Below are positions 53,529-61,726 of a DNA stretch of 64,000 bases, one piece after another; positions within the stretch are counted from its first letter, which is position 1, and each line of letters opens with the position of its first letter. The DNA is taken from the NCBI RefSeq assembly GCF_049341065.1, contig NZ_JBMPIX010000002.1, forward strand, positions 186,001-250,000, read 5' to 3'. This DNA comes from Pacificoceanicola sp049341065 (GTDB taxonomy: Bacteria; Pseudomonadota; Alphaproteobacteria; Rhodobacterales; Rhodobacteraceae). Both the position numbers and the translations under genes were made by a program. The notes under the pieces were generated by a model. That model made no database searches. It was not told the origin of the DNA and saw only the letters and a program-made list of their open reading frames with translations.

Positions 53529-53981
53529 TCAGATCGACCCGGCCTCGATCATATCCGGCACCACGGACTGGATGGCAAAGAACATGTGCCGCAGGTTGGT
53601 GTCCTGCCGGTCGTCCCATTAGTCGGGCTCCACTTCGCGCCAATCGTGGCGGTCATCGCGGGCGGCATTGTTGTCCAGTACCTGCACCGGGCCAAGCTGA
53701 TCCTTCAACGATTGCATCGCATTGCGCAGCGCCGCGATATCGCGCAGATCGGCGATCGCATAAGCGTGCTTGCCCTCCAAAGCGCCGACCAGCGCCTTTG
53801 ACGCGCTTTCATCCAGATCGACAAAGCCAACCCGCGCGCCCTGCGCCGCAAATCCTTTGACAATCTCGGCCCCGATCCCCGAGGCGCCCCCGGTCACAGA
53901 GACCGCCTTACCCTTCAGGCTTGGATAATTCGCGAAATTACGGCTCTTGGTTGTCTCTCCTATTTGCCTTTCACGAAACAT
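53529..53981 (-). pseudogene. Remnant of a short-chain dehydrogenase/reductase (SDR)
   Basis: The N-terminal half of an SDR oxidoreductase. The NAD(P) Rossmann motif VTGGASGIGAEIVKGFAA and the downstream LDNNAARDDRHDW (normally NNAG-like) are clear. At 53619-53621 an in-frame TAA replaces what should be a Tyr codon (after REVEPD); the same frame continues with a perfectly SDR-like WDDRQDTNLRHMFFAIQSVV and stops at 53529. The second half, with the catalytic Ser and YxxxK, is missing altogether. Two independent lesions (nonsense plus 3' deletion) make this a decaying gene. It is divergent from hisF. Confidence 0.85.
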
Positions 53982-54086
53982 ACCGCGGCAGAAATGGACA
54001 GCCTTCGCCGGTCTGCGTGCACCAAATGCTCAATTCCTGCCCGAGGCATCTTCACAAACCCCGCTGTTTCGCGCTACCTGAACCGC

Positions 54087-54845
54087 ATGTTGAAAACCCG
54101 TATCATCCCCTGCCTTGATGTCGCCGATGGCCGCGTCGTCAAAGGCGTGAATTTCGTCGATCTCGTCGACGCCGGCGATCCGGTTGATGCCGCCCGCGCC
54201 TATGACGCCGCAGGCGCGGACGAGATTTGCTTTCTCGACATTCACGCCACCCACGAAAACCGCGGCACCATGTTCGACGTGGTCACCCGCACCGCCGAAC
54301 AATGTTTCATCCCGCTGACCGTCGGTGGCGGCGTGCGTACCGTGGCTGACGTGAGGGCGCTTTTGCTGGCCGGGGCGGACAAGGTTTCGTTCAATTCCGC
54401 CGCCGTCGCCAATCCTGATGTGGTGGCCGAAGCTGCCGACCACTTCGGCTCGCAATGTATCGTCTGCGCGATTGACGCCAAAACGGTCGAGCCGGGCCGC
54501 TGGGAGATTTTCACCCACGGCGGACGCAAGTCCACAGGTATCGACGCCGTGGAATTCGCCGTGATGATTGCCGCCAAGGGCGCCGGGGAAATCCTGCTGA
54601 CCTCGATGGATCGCGACGGCACCAAGGCGGGCTTCAACCTGCCCTTGACCCGCGCCATTGCCGACGCGGTGGATATTCCCGTCATCGCCTCGGGCGGTGT
54701 CGGCACGCTGGACCACCTTGTCCAGGGCGTCACCGAAGGACATGCGAGCGCCGTTTTGGCAGCCTCAATCTTTCACTTCGGGACTTTCACCATCGCCGAA
54801 GCCAAGGCCCATATGGCCGCAGCTGGCGTGCCGGTGCGCCTATGA
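54087..54845 (+). CDS. hisF: Imidazole glycerol phosphate synthase, cyclase subunit
   Basis: A 252-residue TIM-barrel cyclase that joins HisH-derived ammonia with PRFAR to give IGP and AICAR. The catalytic Asp residues lie in IIPCLDVADGRVVKGV and TSMDRDGTKAGF. The ATG at 54087 opens the family N-terminus MLKTRII; the ~40 residues of open frame before it are not conserved and overlap the SDR remnant region. It overlaps hisE by four bases (ATGA). Confidence 0.97.
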   Translation: MLKTRIIPCLDVADGRVVKGVNFVDLVDAGDPVDAARAYDAAGADEICFLDIHATHENRGTMFDVVTRTAEQCFIPLTVGGGVRTVADVRALLLAGADKVSFNSAAVANPDVVAEAADHFGSQCIVCAIDAKTVEPGRWEIFTHGGRKSTGIDAVEFAVMIAAKGAGEILLTSMDRDGTKAGFNLPLTRAIADAVDIPVIASGGVGTLDHLVQGVTEGHASAVLAASIFHFGTFTIAEAKAHMAAAGVPVRL

Positions 54846-55153
54846 CCCTCGAAGAGCTTGAACAAATCGTCGCTGCCCGCGCCGAAGCCTCACCCGAAGA
54901 AAGCTGGACAGCCAAGCTGCTGGCCAAAGGTCCGGAGAAATGTGCCGAGAAATTCGGCGAAGAGGCGATAGAAGCCATCATCGAAGCGGTCAAGAACGAC
55001 CCGGACAAGCTGGCCTCAGAGGCTGCGGATGTGCTGTTTCATCTGCTTGTGATGCTGCGCGCCCGAGGCGTCGCCTTGGCGCAGGTCATGCAGGTTCTTG
55101 AAAGTCGGCAATCGCAATCGGGTCTGGCAGAGAAGGCCTCGCGAAAAGGCTGA
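54842..55153 (+). CDS. hisE: Phosphoribosyl-ATP pyrophosphatase
   Basis: A 103-residue HisE that hydrolyses PR-ATP to PR-AMP. The MazG-like helical metal motif is seen in KCAEKFGEEAIEAIIEAV (ExxE) and SEAADVLFHLLVMLRARGV (ExxD). It is translationally coupled to hisF. The hisI function must be encoded elsewhere. Confidence 0.96.
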   Translation: MTLEELEQIVAARAEASPEESWTAKLLAKGPEKCAEKFGEEAIEAIIEAVKNDPDKLASEAADVLFHLLVMLRARGVALAQVMQVLESRQSQSGLAEKASRKG

Positions 55154-55304
55154 CCCCACCGGCGCGACTTTTCTTTATCCTGCGGTATGACATCCTAGAA
55201 CAGCGCGGGATCGGTTCACTTGGGTGGAAGTAAATCGGTTACCTCAGACGCCAAGGGACGGTGGGCGGGGCGTCTTTGCCAAAGGCAAACAGCGCCGCAC
55301 AGCG

Positions 55305-55772
55305 TCACAACTTGGAAGAAATCACCCCGGTGTTGAATCCGCCCATGCGCAATTCGCCAAACAGGCGCTGATATTCGATCTTGGGGCAACGGTTCTGGAT
55401 TACATCAATGCCGCGTGCCTCGGCCAGTGCCGCGGCTTCCGCGTTCTCGACGCCAATCTGCATCCAGACCGTGCGCAGCTCCGGAAACACCTGCAACGCT
55501 TCTTCGACGATAGGGGTCACATGTTCCGAGCGTCGGAAAATATCGACCATATCCACCGTGTCAGGGCAGTCCGACAGGCTCGCCCGCACCTCTTGCCCAA
55601 ACAGCCGTTGCCCGGCGTTCCCGGGATTGACCGGAACCACCTTGAACCCTTTGAGTGTCAGATACCGCGCCACATAATAGCTGGGCCGCACCGGGTTCAT
55701 CGACACACCAACGACAGCCACCACTTTGGTGCGGGTCAGGATATCTTTGAGAAAAGCGTCAGAATACTGCAT
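55305..55772 (-). CDS. CoA-binding (YccU-like) protein
   Basis: A 155-residue single-domain protein of the succinyl-CoA synthetase-like CoA-binding family: TKVVAVVGVSMNPVRPSYYV (nucleotide loop), GFKVVPVNPGNAGQRLFGQE and LRTVWMQIGVENAEAAALAE. Such proteins bind CoA; a physiological role is not established. It is monocistronic; the promoter region lies between 55773 and the terminator hairpin at 55801. Confidence 0.9.
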   Translation of the reverse strand: MQYSDAFLKDILTRTKVVAVVGVSMNPVRPSYYVARYLTLKGFKVVPVNPGNAGQRLFGQEVRASLSDCPDTVDMVDIFRRSEHVTPIVEEALQVFPELRTVWMQIGVENAEAAALAEARGIDVIQNRCPKIEYQRLFGELRMGGFNTGVISSKL

Positions 55773-55800
55773 GAGCGCAGTCTATCCCCCTTTTTGAGAA

Positions 55801-55831
55801 AGAAAAAGCGCCCGGGGCAAAACCCGGGCGC
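55801..55831 (-). terminator. Rho-independent terminator downstream of the DUF2235 gene
   Basis: A 9-pair stem GCGCCCGGG / CCCGGGCGC is followed on the minus strand by TTTTTCTTTC. It lies ~145 bases beyond the DUF2235 stop at 55974. The stretch between holds further hairpins (TCGCGGGG/CCCCGCGA at 55861-55883 and CACAGTT/AACTGTG at 55910-55939). Confidence 0.82.
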
Positions 55832-55973
55832 CAGTCACGGAACGAGGGACAGTGAAGGTTTCGCGGGGGTTCCGGCCCCGCGACCTGATAGGAATATAGG
55901 CGGGAATGTCACAGTTAAAAGGGTTGTCAAGAAACTGTGAACATTTTTCTTGACGATCAGCCAAAGGCAAATC

Positions 55974-57020
55974 TCACGTCTCAGCCAAGGGCGGTTTGGG
56001 CATAACTCGTTGCAAGGTTGCATGGACATGCTCTGACGGATCGCGCCCAATGGCCCGGGCGTGGCGCAGCAGAAACAGTTTCGCGATCCCTGACCACGTC
56101 CCCACCGAAGGCGCATTGGGATCGCAGGGAAAGCGTGCGCGCCAGCCTTCCGGCAACTCAACGCCGCAGCCTTCCAACCGTTCCAGCATCCAGACCAGCG
56201 GAATGTTCGACAAGCCGCGCGCCTCGGTGAAATCCCCCAATTGCCCACCGACATCGCCGTGGGTGCCGCGGAACCAGACCTGTTCAATCTGTCCCGTCCA
56301 TTCCTTGGGGCTGGACCAGAGCACAGGCGCATAGGCCATGCGCGTTTCGTCATAGGCCAACGCCTGATAACCGCGCCGGACCGACGCGCCCAGTTCGTGG
56401 TTGTGAAACGCGTGTTCGTCCCGATACAGCCGCCAGAAGATCGGCAGGCGCAGACCAAGCGCTTTGACCGTATCCCAAACGCCCACCATTTCGATCGGTG
56501 CGGACTCGTGGCAAAACGCGCGCTTGAAATCTTCCGCGACCTGTCCCCCCGTATCGTATTGGTACAGCCTGTACGCCTGGCGGACATTGCGCACCGTGGC
56601 CTGATCGGCGCGCACCAGTCCCACCCGGTCGATGATCCCGGCCAAGGAACGCACCGCATAGGCCCCGCGCGAATAGCCCATCAGGATGATCCGGTCACCG
56701 CTGCGGTAACGCGAGGCGAGATAGCCATAGGCCCGGCGGATTTGTCGATTGATCCCGCGCCCCATGATCACATCCGGGGTCGAGCGCCAGTCAGACCATT
56801 GCACACCGGCCTCATAATACAATGAGGCATGGCCCACTTCGCTGAGCAGGCGAAAAGTCAGACCGGCATTGGTTTCCTCGCCCGGTTTGAGCGAGGACAT
56901 GGTGCCATCAAGAATGATCACATGGTCTACAGGTCCGCGACGCGGCGCATAGGCAGAGCGTCCGGTGGAAAAGCGCCGCCGGATCCACCCTAAAAGCTTA
57001 TCACTCAGCCGCGACCGCAT
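55974..57020 (-). CDS. DUF2235-family alpha/beta-hydrolase-like protein
   Basis: A 348-residue DUF2235 protein (predicted phospholipase/hydrolase). The first strand DHVIILDGTMSSLKPGEETN, the nucleophile elbow IILMGYSRGAYAVRSLAG (GxSxG) and FRGTHGDVGGQ (Asp/His region) match the family, which includes T6SS Tle1-like lipases. No secretion genes accompany it and there is no signal peptide. Its first 20 bases overlap the 3' end of the CoxL-like gene, so the two are probably co-transcribed. Confidence 0.85.
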   Translation of the reverse strand: MRSRLSDKLLGWIRRRFSTGRSAYAPRRGPVDHVIILDGTMSSLKPGEETNAGLTFRLLSEVGHASLYYEAGVQWSDWRSTPDVIMGRGINRQIRRAYGYLASRYRSGDRIILMGYSRGAYAVRSLAGIIDRVGLVRADQATVRNVRQAYRLYQYDTGGQVAEDFKRAFCHESAPIEMVGVWDTVKALGLRLPIFWRLYRDEHAFHNHELGASVRRGYQALAYDETRMAYAPVLWSSPKEWTGQIEQVWFRGTHGDVGGQLGDFTEARGLSNIPLVWMLERLEGCGVELPEGWRARFPCDPNAPSVGTWSGIAKLFLLRHARAIGRDPSEHVHATLQRVMPKPPLAET

Positions 57021-59292
57021 TGTCCTTCAACATTTCCCACACCCTCTGAGGTGTGAATGGCATATCCACCTGTTTCACTCCACGCGCCCATAGCGCATCC
57101 TGCACTGCATTGCCCATCGCCGCCATAGCGCCGACGGTTCCAGCTTCGCCACAGCCCTTCATGCCCATGGGGTTGGCGGTTGACGGCACCGGCTCGGTCT
57201 CGAAATGGACCCAAGGCATATCATCCGCGCGCGGCATACCATAGTCCATGAACGTAGCGGTCAGCAGCTGGCCTTCGTCGTCATAGACGACATGTTCGAC
57301 AAGCGCCTGACCAAGCCCCTGCGCCACACCGCCGTGCACCTGCCCTTCGGCCAGCATCGGGTTGATCAGATTGCCGAAATCATCGACCACGTGATAACGA
57401 TCGCAGATCACCTTCCCGGTTTCGACGTCGATTTCCACCTCGGCAAAATGCGCCCCGTTGGGATAGCTGCGCGCGGGCAGTTGTTCGCGCGCTTTCCAGA
57501 CCAGCAGATCCTCGCGCCCAGCTTCGCGGGCCATCTGCGCCGCCTCCAGCATGGTCGGGTGCAGGTTGGACCCTTCGGCGCGGAACCGTTCGTCGTCGAA
57601 CGAGACATCTTCGGGCGCGACGCCCATCTCATCAGCAAGAAACGCGGAAAAGCCTTCAACCATTTCGCGCACGGCCTTGAGCGTCACGTTTGTTTGCGTC
57701 GTGACCGAGCGCGACCCGCCGGTGCCGCCGCCTTGGGCGATCAGGTCGGAATCGCCCTGAATGACCTGAATCTTATCGGCCGGAATGCCCGTCTGATCAG
57801 ACAGGAACTGCGCAAAGACGGTCTCATGTCCCTGCCCGTTCGACTGTGTGCCCACGTAGATCAGCGCGCCACCCTCCTCGGTGAAATCAACCTGAACGCC
57901 TTCGGAAGGATCGCCCAGAATACTTTCAATATAGTAACACAGGCCAAGGCCGCGCAATTTGCCTGCCGCCTCCGAAGCGGCCCGGCGCGCGTCAAAGCCC
58001 GCGATGTCGGCGGTTTTCATCGCATGATCCAGCACACGAGGGAAATCGCCCACATCATAGGTTTCTCCCGTCACAGTCTTATACGGAAACTCTTTGATGA
58101 AATTGAGGCGGCGCAATTCCAATGGATCTTTGCCCAATTCCCGCGCAGCGCGGTCCATGATGCGTTCGAGCACATAGATCGCCTCGGGGCGGCCAGCGCC
58201 GCGATATGCGTCGACCTGCGTGGTGTTGGTCAGGATCCCCTCGCAGCGCAGATAAGCCGTCTGGATGTCGTAGGTGCCGGTCAGAACGCGGGCGAACAGG
58301 TTGGACTGGATCGCCTGCGCGAAGTTCGAACAATAGGCCCCGAGGTTGCAGAAATTATGCACCCGGTAGGCGGTGATCTTGCCAGCGGCGTCAAAACCCA
58401 GCTCGGCCATGGTCACCAGATCGCGGCCCGCGTTGTCGGTCAGCATGGCCTCGGTCCGGTCGGACATCCAGCGCACCGGGCGGCCCAACATCCTGGCAGC
58501 CAGCGGGACGGTGAAATATTCAGGGTACGGCATGCCCTTCATGCCAAAGCCGCCACCGACATCGGGGTTGGTGACGCGAATTTGCTCGCCCTCCAGATCG
58601 AAGACGCGGGCCAATTCGCCCTTCATGCCCCAGACGCCCTGCCCGTTGAAAGACAGGTGCACCTTGCCGTCAGTCCATTCGGAAAAGCAGCCGCGCGGCT
58701 CCATCGAATTGACGATGATCCGGTTGTCGCCAACCTCAAGCCGGATCACGCGATCCGAAGCCTCTAGCGCCTTGGCGGTGCCCTCTTCGTCGCCCAGACC
58801 AAAGTCAAAGGCGCGATTATCGGGGGCTTCGGGATGCAGCGGTTCGCCTGCGGCGACCAGTTCCATGTGGACGGGCAGTTCGTCGTAGTCCAGCTCGATC
58901 AACTCGGCGGCATCTTTGGCCTGCTCAAGCGTTTCGGCCACCACAAGGGCCACCGGTTCGCCGACAAACCGCAGCCGGTCTTCGGCCAGAAAGGGGCGGC
59001 GCGGCTTGGCGCCATCCGAACCGTCGCGGTTTTTCATCGTGGCAAAGGACATGCCCTCGGTCACGCCTTCGGCTTTGATATCCTCGGCGGTCATCACCAG
59101 ATGCACGCCATCCGCCTCGCGCGCCGCCGAGACGTCCAGCGAAGTGATCACCGCATGCGCCACAGGGGACCGGAAATAAAACGCCCGAAGCGCCCCCTGA
59201 GGCGCAATATCGTCGACATACTTCCCCTGCCCCGTCAAAAATCGGCTGTCTTCCACTCGAGTGACTGACTGGCTTTTCCCGAACTTGTCCAT
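57001..59292 (-). CDS. Xanthine dehydrogenase-family molybdopterin-binding subunit (form II CoxL-like)
   Basis: A 763-residue large subunit of a molybdenum hydroxylase. It starts MDKFGKSQSVTRVEDSRFLT and shows the Mo-cofactor contacts GGGFGMKGMPYPEY, GQGHETVFAQFLSDQTGIP and MGMKGCGEAGTVGAM, the last with the active-site Glu. The active loop reads AYRGAGRPEA, the form II signature, not the AYxCSFR of true CO dehydrogenase, so CO oxidation is not supported. The substrate is unknown. The medium (FAD) and small (2Fe-2S) subunits are not within the window. The ATG at 59292 gives the family start. Confidence 0.92.
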   Translation of the reverse strand: MDKFGKSQSVTRVEDSRFLTGQGKYVDDIAPQGALRAFYFRSPVAHAVITSLDVSAAREADGVHLVMTAEDIKAEGVTEGMSFATMKNRDGSDGAKPRRPFLAEDRLRFVGEPVALVVAETLEQAKDAAELIELDYDELPVHMELVAAGEPLHPEAPDNRAFDFGLGDEEGTAKALEASDRVIRLEVGDNRIIVNSMEPRGCFSEWTDGKVHLSFNGQGVWGMKGELARVFDLEGEQIRVTNPDVGGGFGMKGMPYPEYFTVPLAARMLGRPVRWMSDRTEAMLTDNAGRDLVTMAELGFDAAGKITAYRVHNFCNLGAYCSNFAQAIQSNLFARVLTGTYDIQTAYLRCEGILTNTTQVDAYRGAGRPEAIYVLERIMDRAARELGKDPLELRRLNFIKEFPYKTVTGETYDVGDFPRVLDHAMKTADIAGFDARRAASEAAGKLRGLGLCYYIESILGDPSEGVQVDFTEEGGALIYVGTQSNGQGHETVFAQFLSDQTGIPADKIQVIQGDSDLIAQGGGTGGSRSVTTQTNVTLKAVREMVEGFSAFLADEMGVAPEDVSFDDERFRAEGSNLHPTMLEAAQMAREAGREDLLVWKAREQLPARSYPNGAHFAEVEIDVETGKVICDRYHVVDDFGNLINPMLAEGQVHGGVAQGLGQALVEHVVYDDEGQLLTATFMDYGMPRADDMPWVHFETEPVPSTANPMGMKGCGEAGTVGAMAAMGNAVQDALWARGVKQVDMPFTPQRVWEMLKDNAVAAE

Positions 59293-59332
59293 GACCTGTT
59301 CCCCGCGCAAGAATGACTGTTTGCGAAGGACT

Positions 59333-60493
59333 TTAGATGGCGCGGCGCCAGTGTCCAGCCACCCGCCGCGATTGTTGATCCGTCGGGACCACAAGTGCCG
59401 TACCGTAACCGTTGAACCCGGTGGACAGGCATTGGCTGTAGGCGCCCATGGCGTCGATCAACAGGTAATCGCCGTCTTGCAGATCATCTGGCAAAGGCAG
59501 CGGCGCCGGCAGCCGGTCAAGGCTGTCGCAGGTGGGTCCAAAGACGATCTTTGGCGCTGGCTGGCCGCGCCTTTGCCGGCCTTCCGGGCCAAGCACCCGG
59601 ATGCGCTGCGAAGGCGGCAGATCGCGCCACTCCATCAAGCTGCCGTACAGGCCGTCATTCAGAACGACAGCCTCGCCGCTGACGGCCTTGACCTGCAGCG
59701 CAAGAGTAAAGGCCTCGGCGACCATGGCGCGGCCCGGCTCGCACACCAGTTGCGGCGGGCTGTTGCCGAAAGCCTCGCGGACGGTTTGGCCGATGCCGCG
59801 AAAGACCTCTCCAAGATCGGGCGGTATCGCGCCGCGAAAGGCCGCAAAACCGCCCCCGACGTTCAGCCTTGTCAAGCGGACGCCAGCGCGCCCGGCGATC
59901 TCGGCGCAGGCCGTGATATAGCGCTGCCAAGGCGCGGGATCATCGCATTGCGTGCCCGGATGAAAGGTCATCGAGGTCACAGCGCCGCGCGCCTGAGCCG
60001 TGCGCAAAAGCGCGATGGCGGCCTCTGGCTCGGCGCCGAATTTGTCACCAAAATCATAGGCCGCGCCTTTGACCGGCAGCTTCAGACGTACGGCGATCTC
60101 TTGCCCCGCAATCGCGCCAAGCTTATCCAACTCGCTGGCCCGGTCGATTGACCAAGAGGTGATGCCAAAGCTTTCGGCCTCGCGAATTTCTGCGTTCGAG
60201 CGTATCGGGTTGTGATAGTGCAACCGCGCGTTAGGATTGACCGCGCGCACCTGCGCCATTTCAACGGGCGAGGCCACATCAAAGGCCTGCATTCCGGCGC
60301 CTGAAAGGGTTTGCAGCACCTCATGCATCGAATTGGCCTTGACCGCATAGGTCACTTCGCCGGGAAACCCCTGCTGAAACTGCGCCGCAGTCGTCGCCAG
60401 CGTCTTGGCCGAGAAGAAGAAAACGGGACCGTCCGGGGCCTTGCGGCGCAGCCAGATGGCAGGGTCGATCGGGATATCGGTGTGAATGCTCAT
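59333..60493 (-). CDS. Fold-type III PLP-dependent amino-acid decarboxylase (ornithine/lysine decarboxylase-like)
   Basis: A 386-residue alanine-racemase-fold decarboxylase. The PLP lysine is Lys52 in VTYAVKANS. LNVGGGFAAF is the glycine-rich phosphate loop, VCEPGRAMVAEA the PLP-Arg/Glu region, and FGPTCDSLDRL carries the catalytic Cys-Asp, all as in eukaryotic-type ornithine decarboxylase. The likely product is putrescine or cadaverine; sequence alone does not choose between them. ATG 60493 is preferred; a longer frame upstream lacks conservation. It is divergent from an Lrp-family regulator. Confidence 0.92.
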   Translation of the reverse strand: MSIHTDIPIDPAIWLRRKAPDGPVFFFSAKTLATTAAQFQQGFPGEVTYAVKANSMHEVLQTLSGAGMQAFDVASPVEMAQVRAVNPNARLHYHNPIRSNAEIREAESFGITSWSIDRASELDKLGAIAGQEIAVRLKLPVKGAAYDFGDKFGAEPEAAIALLRTAQARGAVTSMTFHPGTQCDDPAPWQRYITACAEIAGRAGVRLTRLNVGGGFAAFRGAIPPDLGEVFRGIGQTVREAFGNSPPQLVCEPGRAMVAEAFTLALQVKAVSGEAVVLNDGLYGSLMEWRDLPPSQRIRVLGPEGRQRRGQPAPKIVFGPTCDSLDRLPAPLPLPDDLQDGDYLLIDAMGAYSQCLSTGFNGYGTALVVPTDQQSRRVAGHWRRAI

Positions 60494-60602
60494 TTCGCGC
60501 GCCTCATGCTCTTTTCTTTCAGCTTGGCTGCGTATGGGTACAATTGCACTCGTCAAAAGAATCACATTGCGTCATAATATTCGTCATATCGCAGGAGCTT
60601 TC
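60494..60602. promoter_or_regulatory. Divergent control region of the decarboxylase and Lrp-type genes
   Basis: CGTCATA occurs twice (60570-60576 and 60582-60588), 12 bases apart and separated by ATATT; a related CGTCAAA lies at 60551. The direct repeats sit just upstream of the regulator's AGGAG ribosome site. They are good candidates for binding of the encoded Lrp-family protein; this is an inference from position. Confidence 0.45.
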
Positions 60603-61040
60603 ATGCAGATTGACGAAACGGACCGCGCCTTGATTGCCTTGCTGTCAGACGACGCCCGCCTGCCTGTGGCAGACCTTGCCCGCCGCTTGGGGATCGCGCG
60701 AACGACGGTTCAGGCGCGGATCGACCGGTTGCAGGCGCGCGGCGCGGTGGCTGGGTTTACCATCCGGCGCGGTCCCGCCCTGCGTCCGGCGCTGCGGGCC
60801 ACCGTGCTGGTCAGCATCGAACCGCGCTCTGGTCCCGCGGTTCTGGCGCGGCTCAAGTCGATGCCGGTTGTCGAAGCGGTGCATACCACCTCTGGCAGGG
60901 TGGATATGATCGTGACCTTGATTGCGCAGACCACGGAAGAACTGGATCGCACGCTGGACCTGATCGGCGAGGCGAAGGGGGTCAAAAGTTCGGAAAGCCT
61001 TATCCACCTGAGCACCAAGCTGGACCGGGGCGGCGGGTAA
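60603..61040 (+). CDS. Lrp/AsnC-family transcriptional regulator
   Basis: A 145-residue regulator. The winged helix-turn-helix is MQIDETDRALIALLSDDARL and LARRLGIARTTVQARIDRLQ; the RAM domain begins about residue 66 and ends SSESLIHLSTKLDRGGG. AGGAG precedes ATG 60603. Divergence from the decarboxylase gene suggests amino-acid-responsive control of that gene and of itself. Confidence 0.93.
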   Translation: MQIDETDRALIALLSDDARLPVADLARRLGIARTTVQARIDRLQARGAVAGFTIRRGPALRPALRATVLVSIEPRSGPAVLARLKSMPVVEAVHTTSGRVDMIVTLIAQTTEELDRTLDLIGEAKGVKSSESLIHLSTKLDRGGG

Positions 61041-61069
61041 GCCTTTGCGCGCCCACGGCCGGTGGCACC

Positions 61070-61684
61070 TCAGGAGGCGTCGGCGCCCTTGTCTTCTTCG
61101 ATGCCGTAGGTCTTGAACAACCGGCTTTGCAAAATGAAGAACAGAAAGATCGCGGCAGTCAGGCCGAAGGTCTTGAAATAGACCCATGTTTCGGTCGACA
61201 TCGTGCGCCAAATCACTTCGTTCAACACCGCAAGCCCGAAAAACAAGAGCATCACGCGGCGGGTCAGGATCATCCAGCCTTTGTCCTGTAAGGGCATCAG
61301 CCCCTCCATCACCGCCCGAAGCCAGCTTTCGCCGCGCAACAGGCCAATGGCCAGCGCGCCGCCGAACAACAGATAAATCAGCGTCGGTTTCATCTTGAAG
61401 AACCGATCGTCGTTCAGCCAGACCGACAACCCGCCGAACACCACGATGAGCACCGCCGTCACAGCTTGCATCCGGCTGAGGTGACCGGTCAGTTTCCAAA
61501 GAATTCCGGTGGCGATCAGGAAGACCGGAATAAATCCGGCGGTGACAAGGATAAAGCCCTCGTACTCCGTCCCACCGATGATAAAGACGCGATCCTTCAA
61601 CCAAAGGTAGGCCGCGAAGAAGGCAATGATCGGGCCCATCTCAAGAGTGGTCTTGAGGCCTGGATTGATCCGTTTTTGCGACAT
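61070..61684 (-). CDS. yciB: Inner-membrane-spanning protein YciB (intracellular septation protein A)
   Basis: A 204-residue membrane protein of the YciB/IspZ family, with about five to six hydrophobic helices: LEMGPIIAFFAAYLWLKDRV, GFILVTAGFIPVFLIATGIL, AVTAVLIVVFGGLSVWLNDD and others. KMKPTLIYLLFGGALAIGLL is a family mark. It is implicated in envelope integrity and division. AAAGGAG before ATG 61684 fixes the start. It follows the EamA transporter gene by 42 bases, probably in one unit. Confidence 0.93.
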   Translation of the reverse strand: MSQKRINPGLKTTLEMGPIIAFFAAYLWLKDRVFIIGGTEYEGFILVTAGFIPVFLIATGILWKLTGHLSRMQAVTAVLIVVFGGLSVWLNDDRFFKMKPTLIYLLFGGALAIGLLRGESWLRAVMEGLMPLQDKGWMILTRRVMLLFFGLAVLNEVIWRTMSTETWVYFKTFGLTAAIFLFFILQSRLFKTYGIEEDKGADAS

Positions 61685-61726
61685 GGAGGGCTCCTTTGGC
61701 CGAATACTCAGCATCAGATAGGCGGT

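Noticed and set aside
57001..59292. Aerobic CO dehydrogenase large subunit
   Set aside because: The active-site loop is AYRGAGR, not the AYxCSFR of true CODH, and no coxM/coxS are adjacent.
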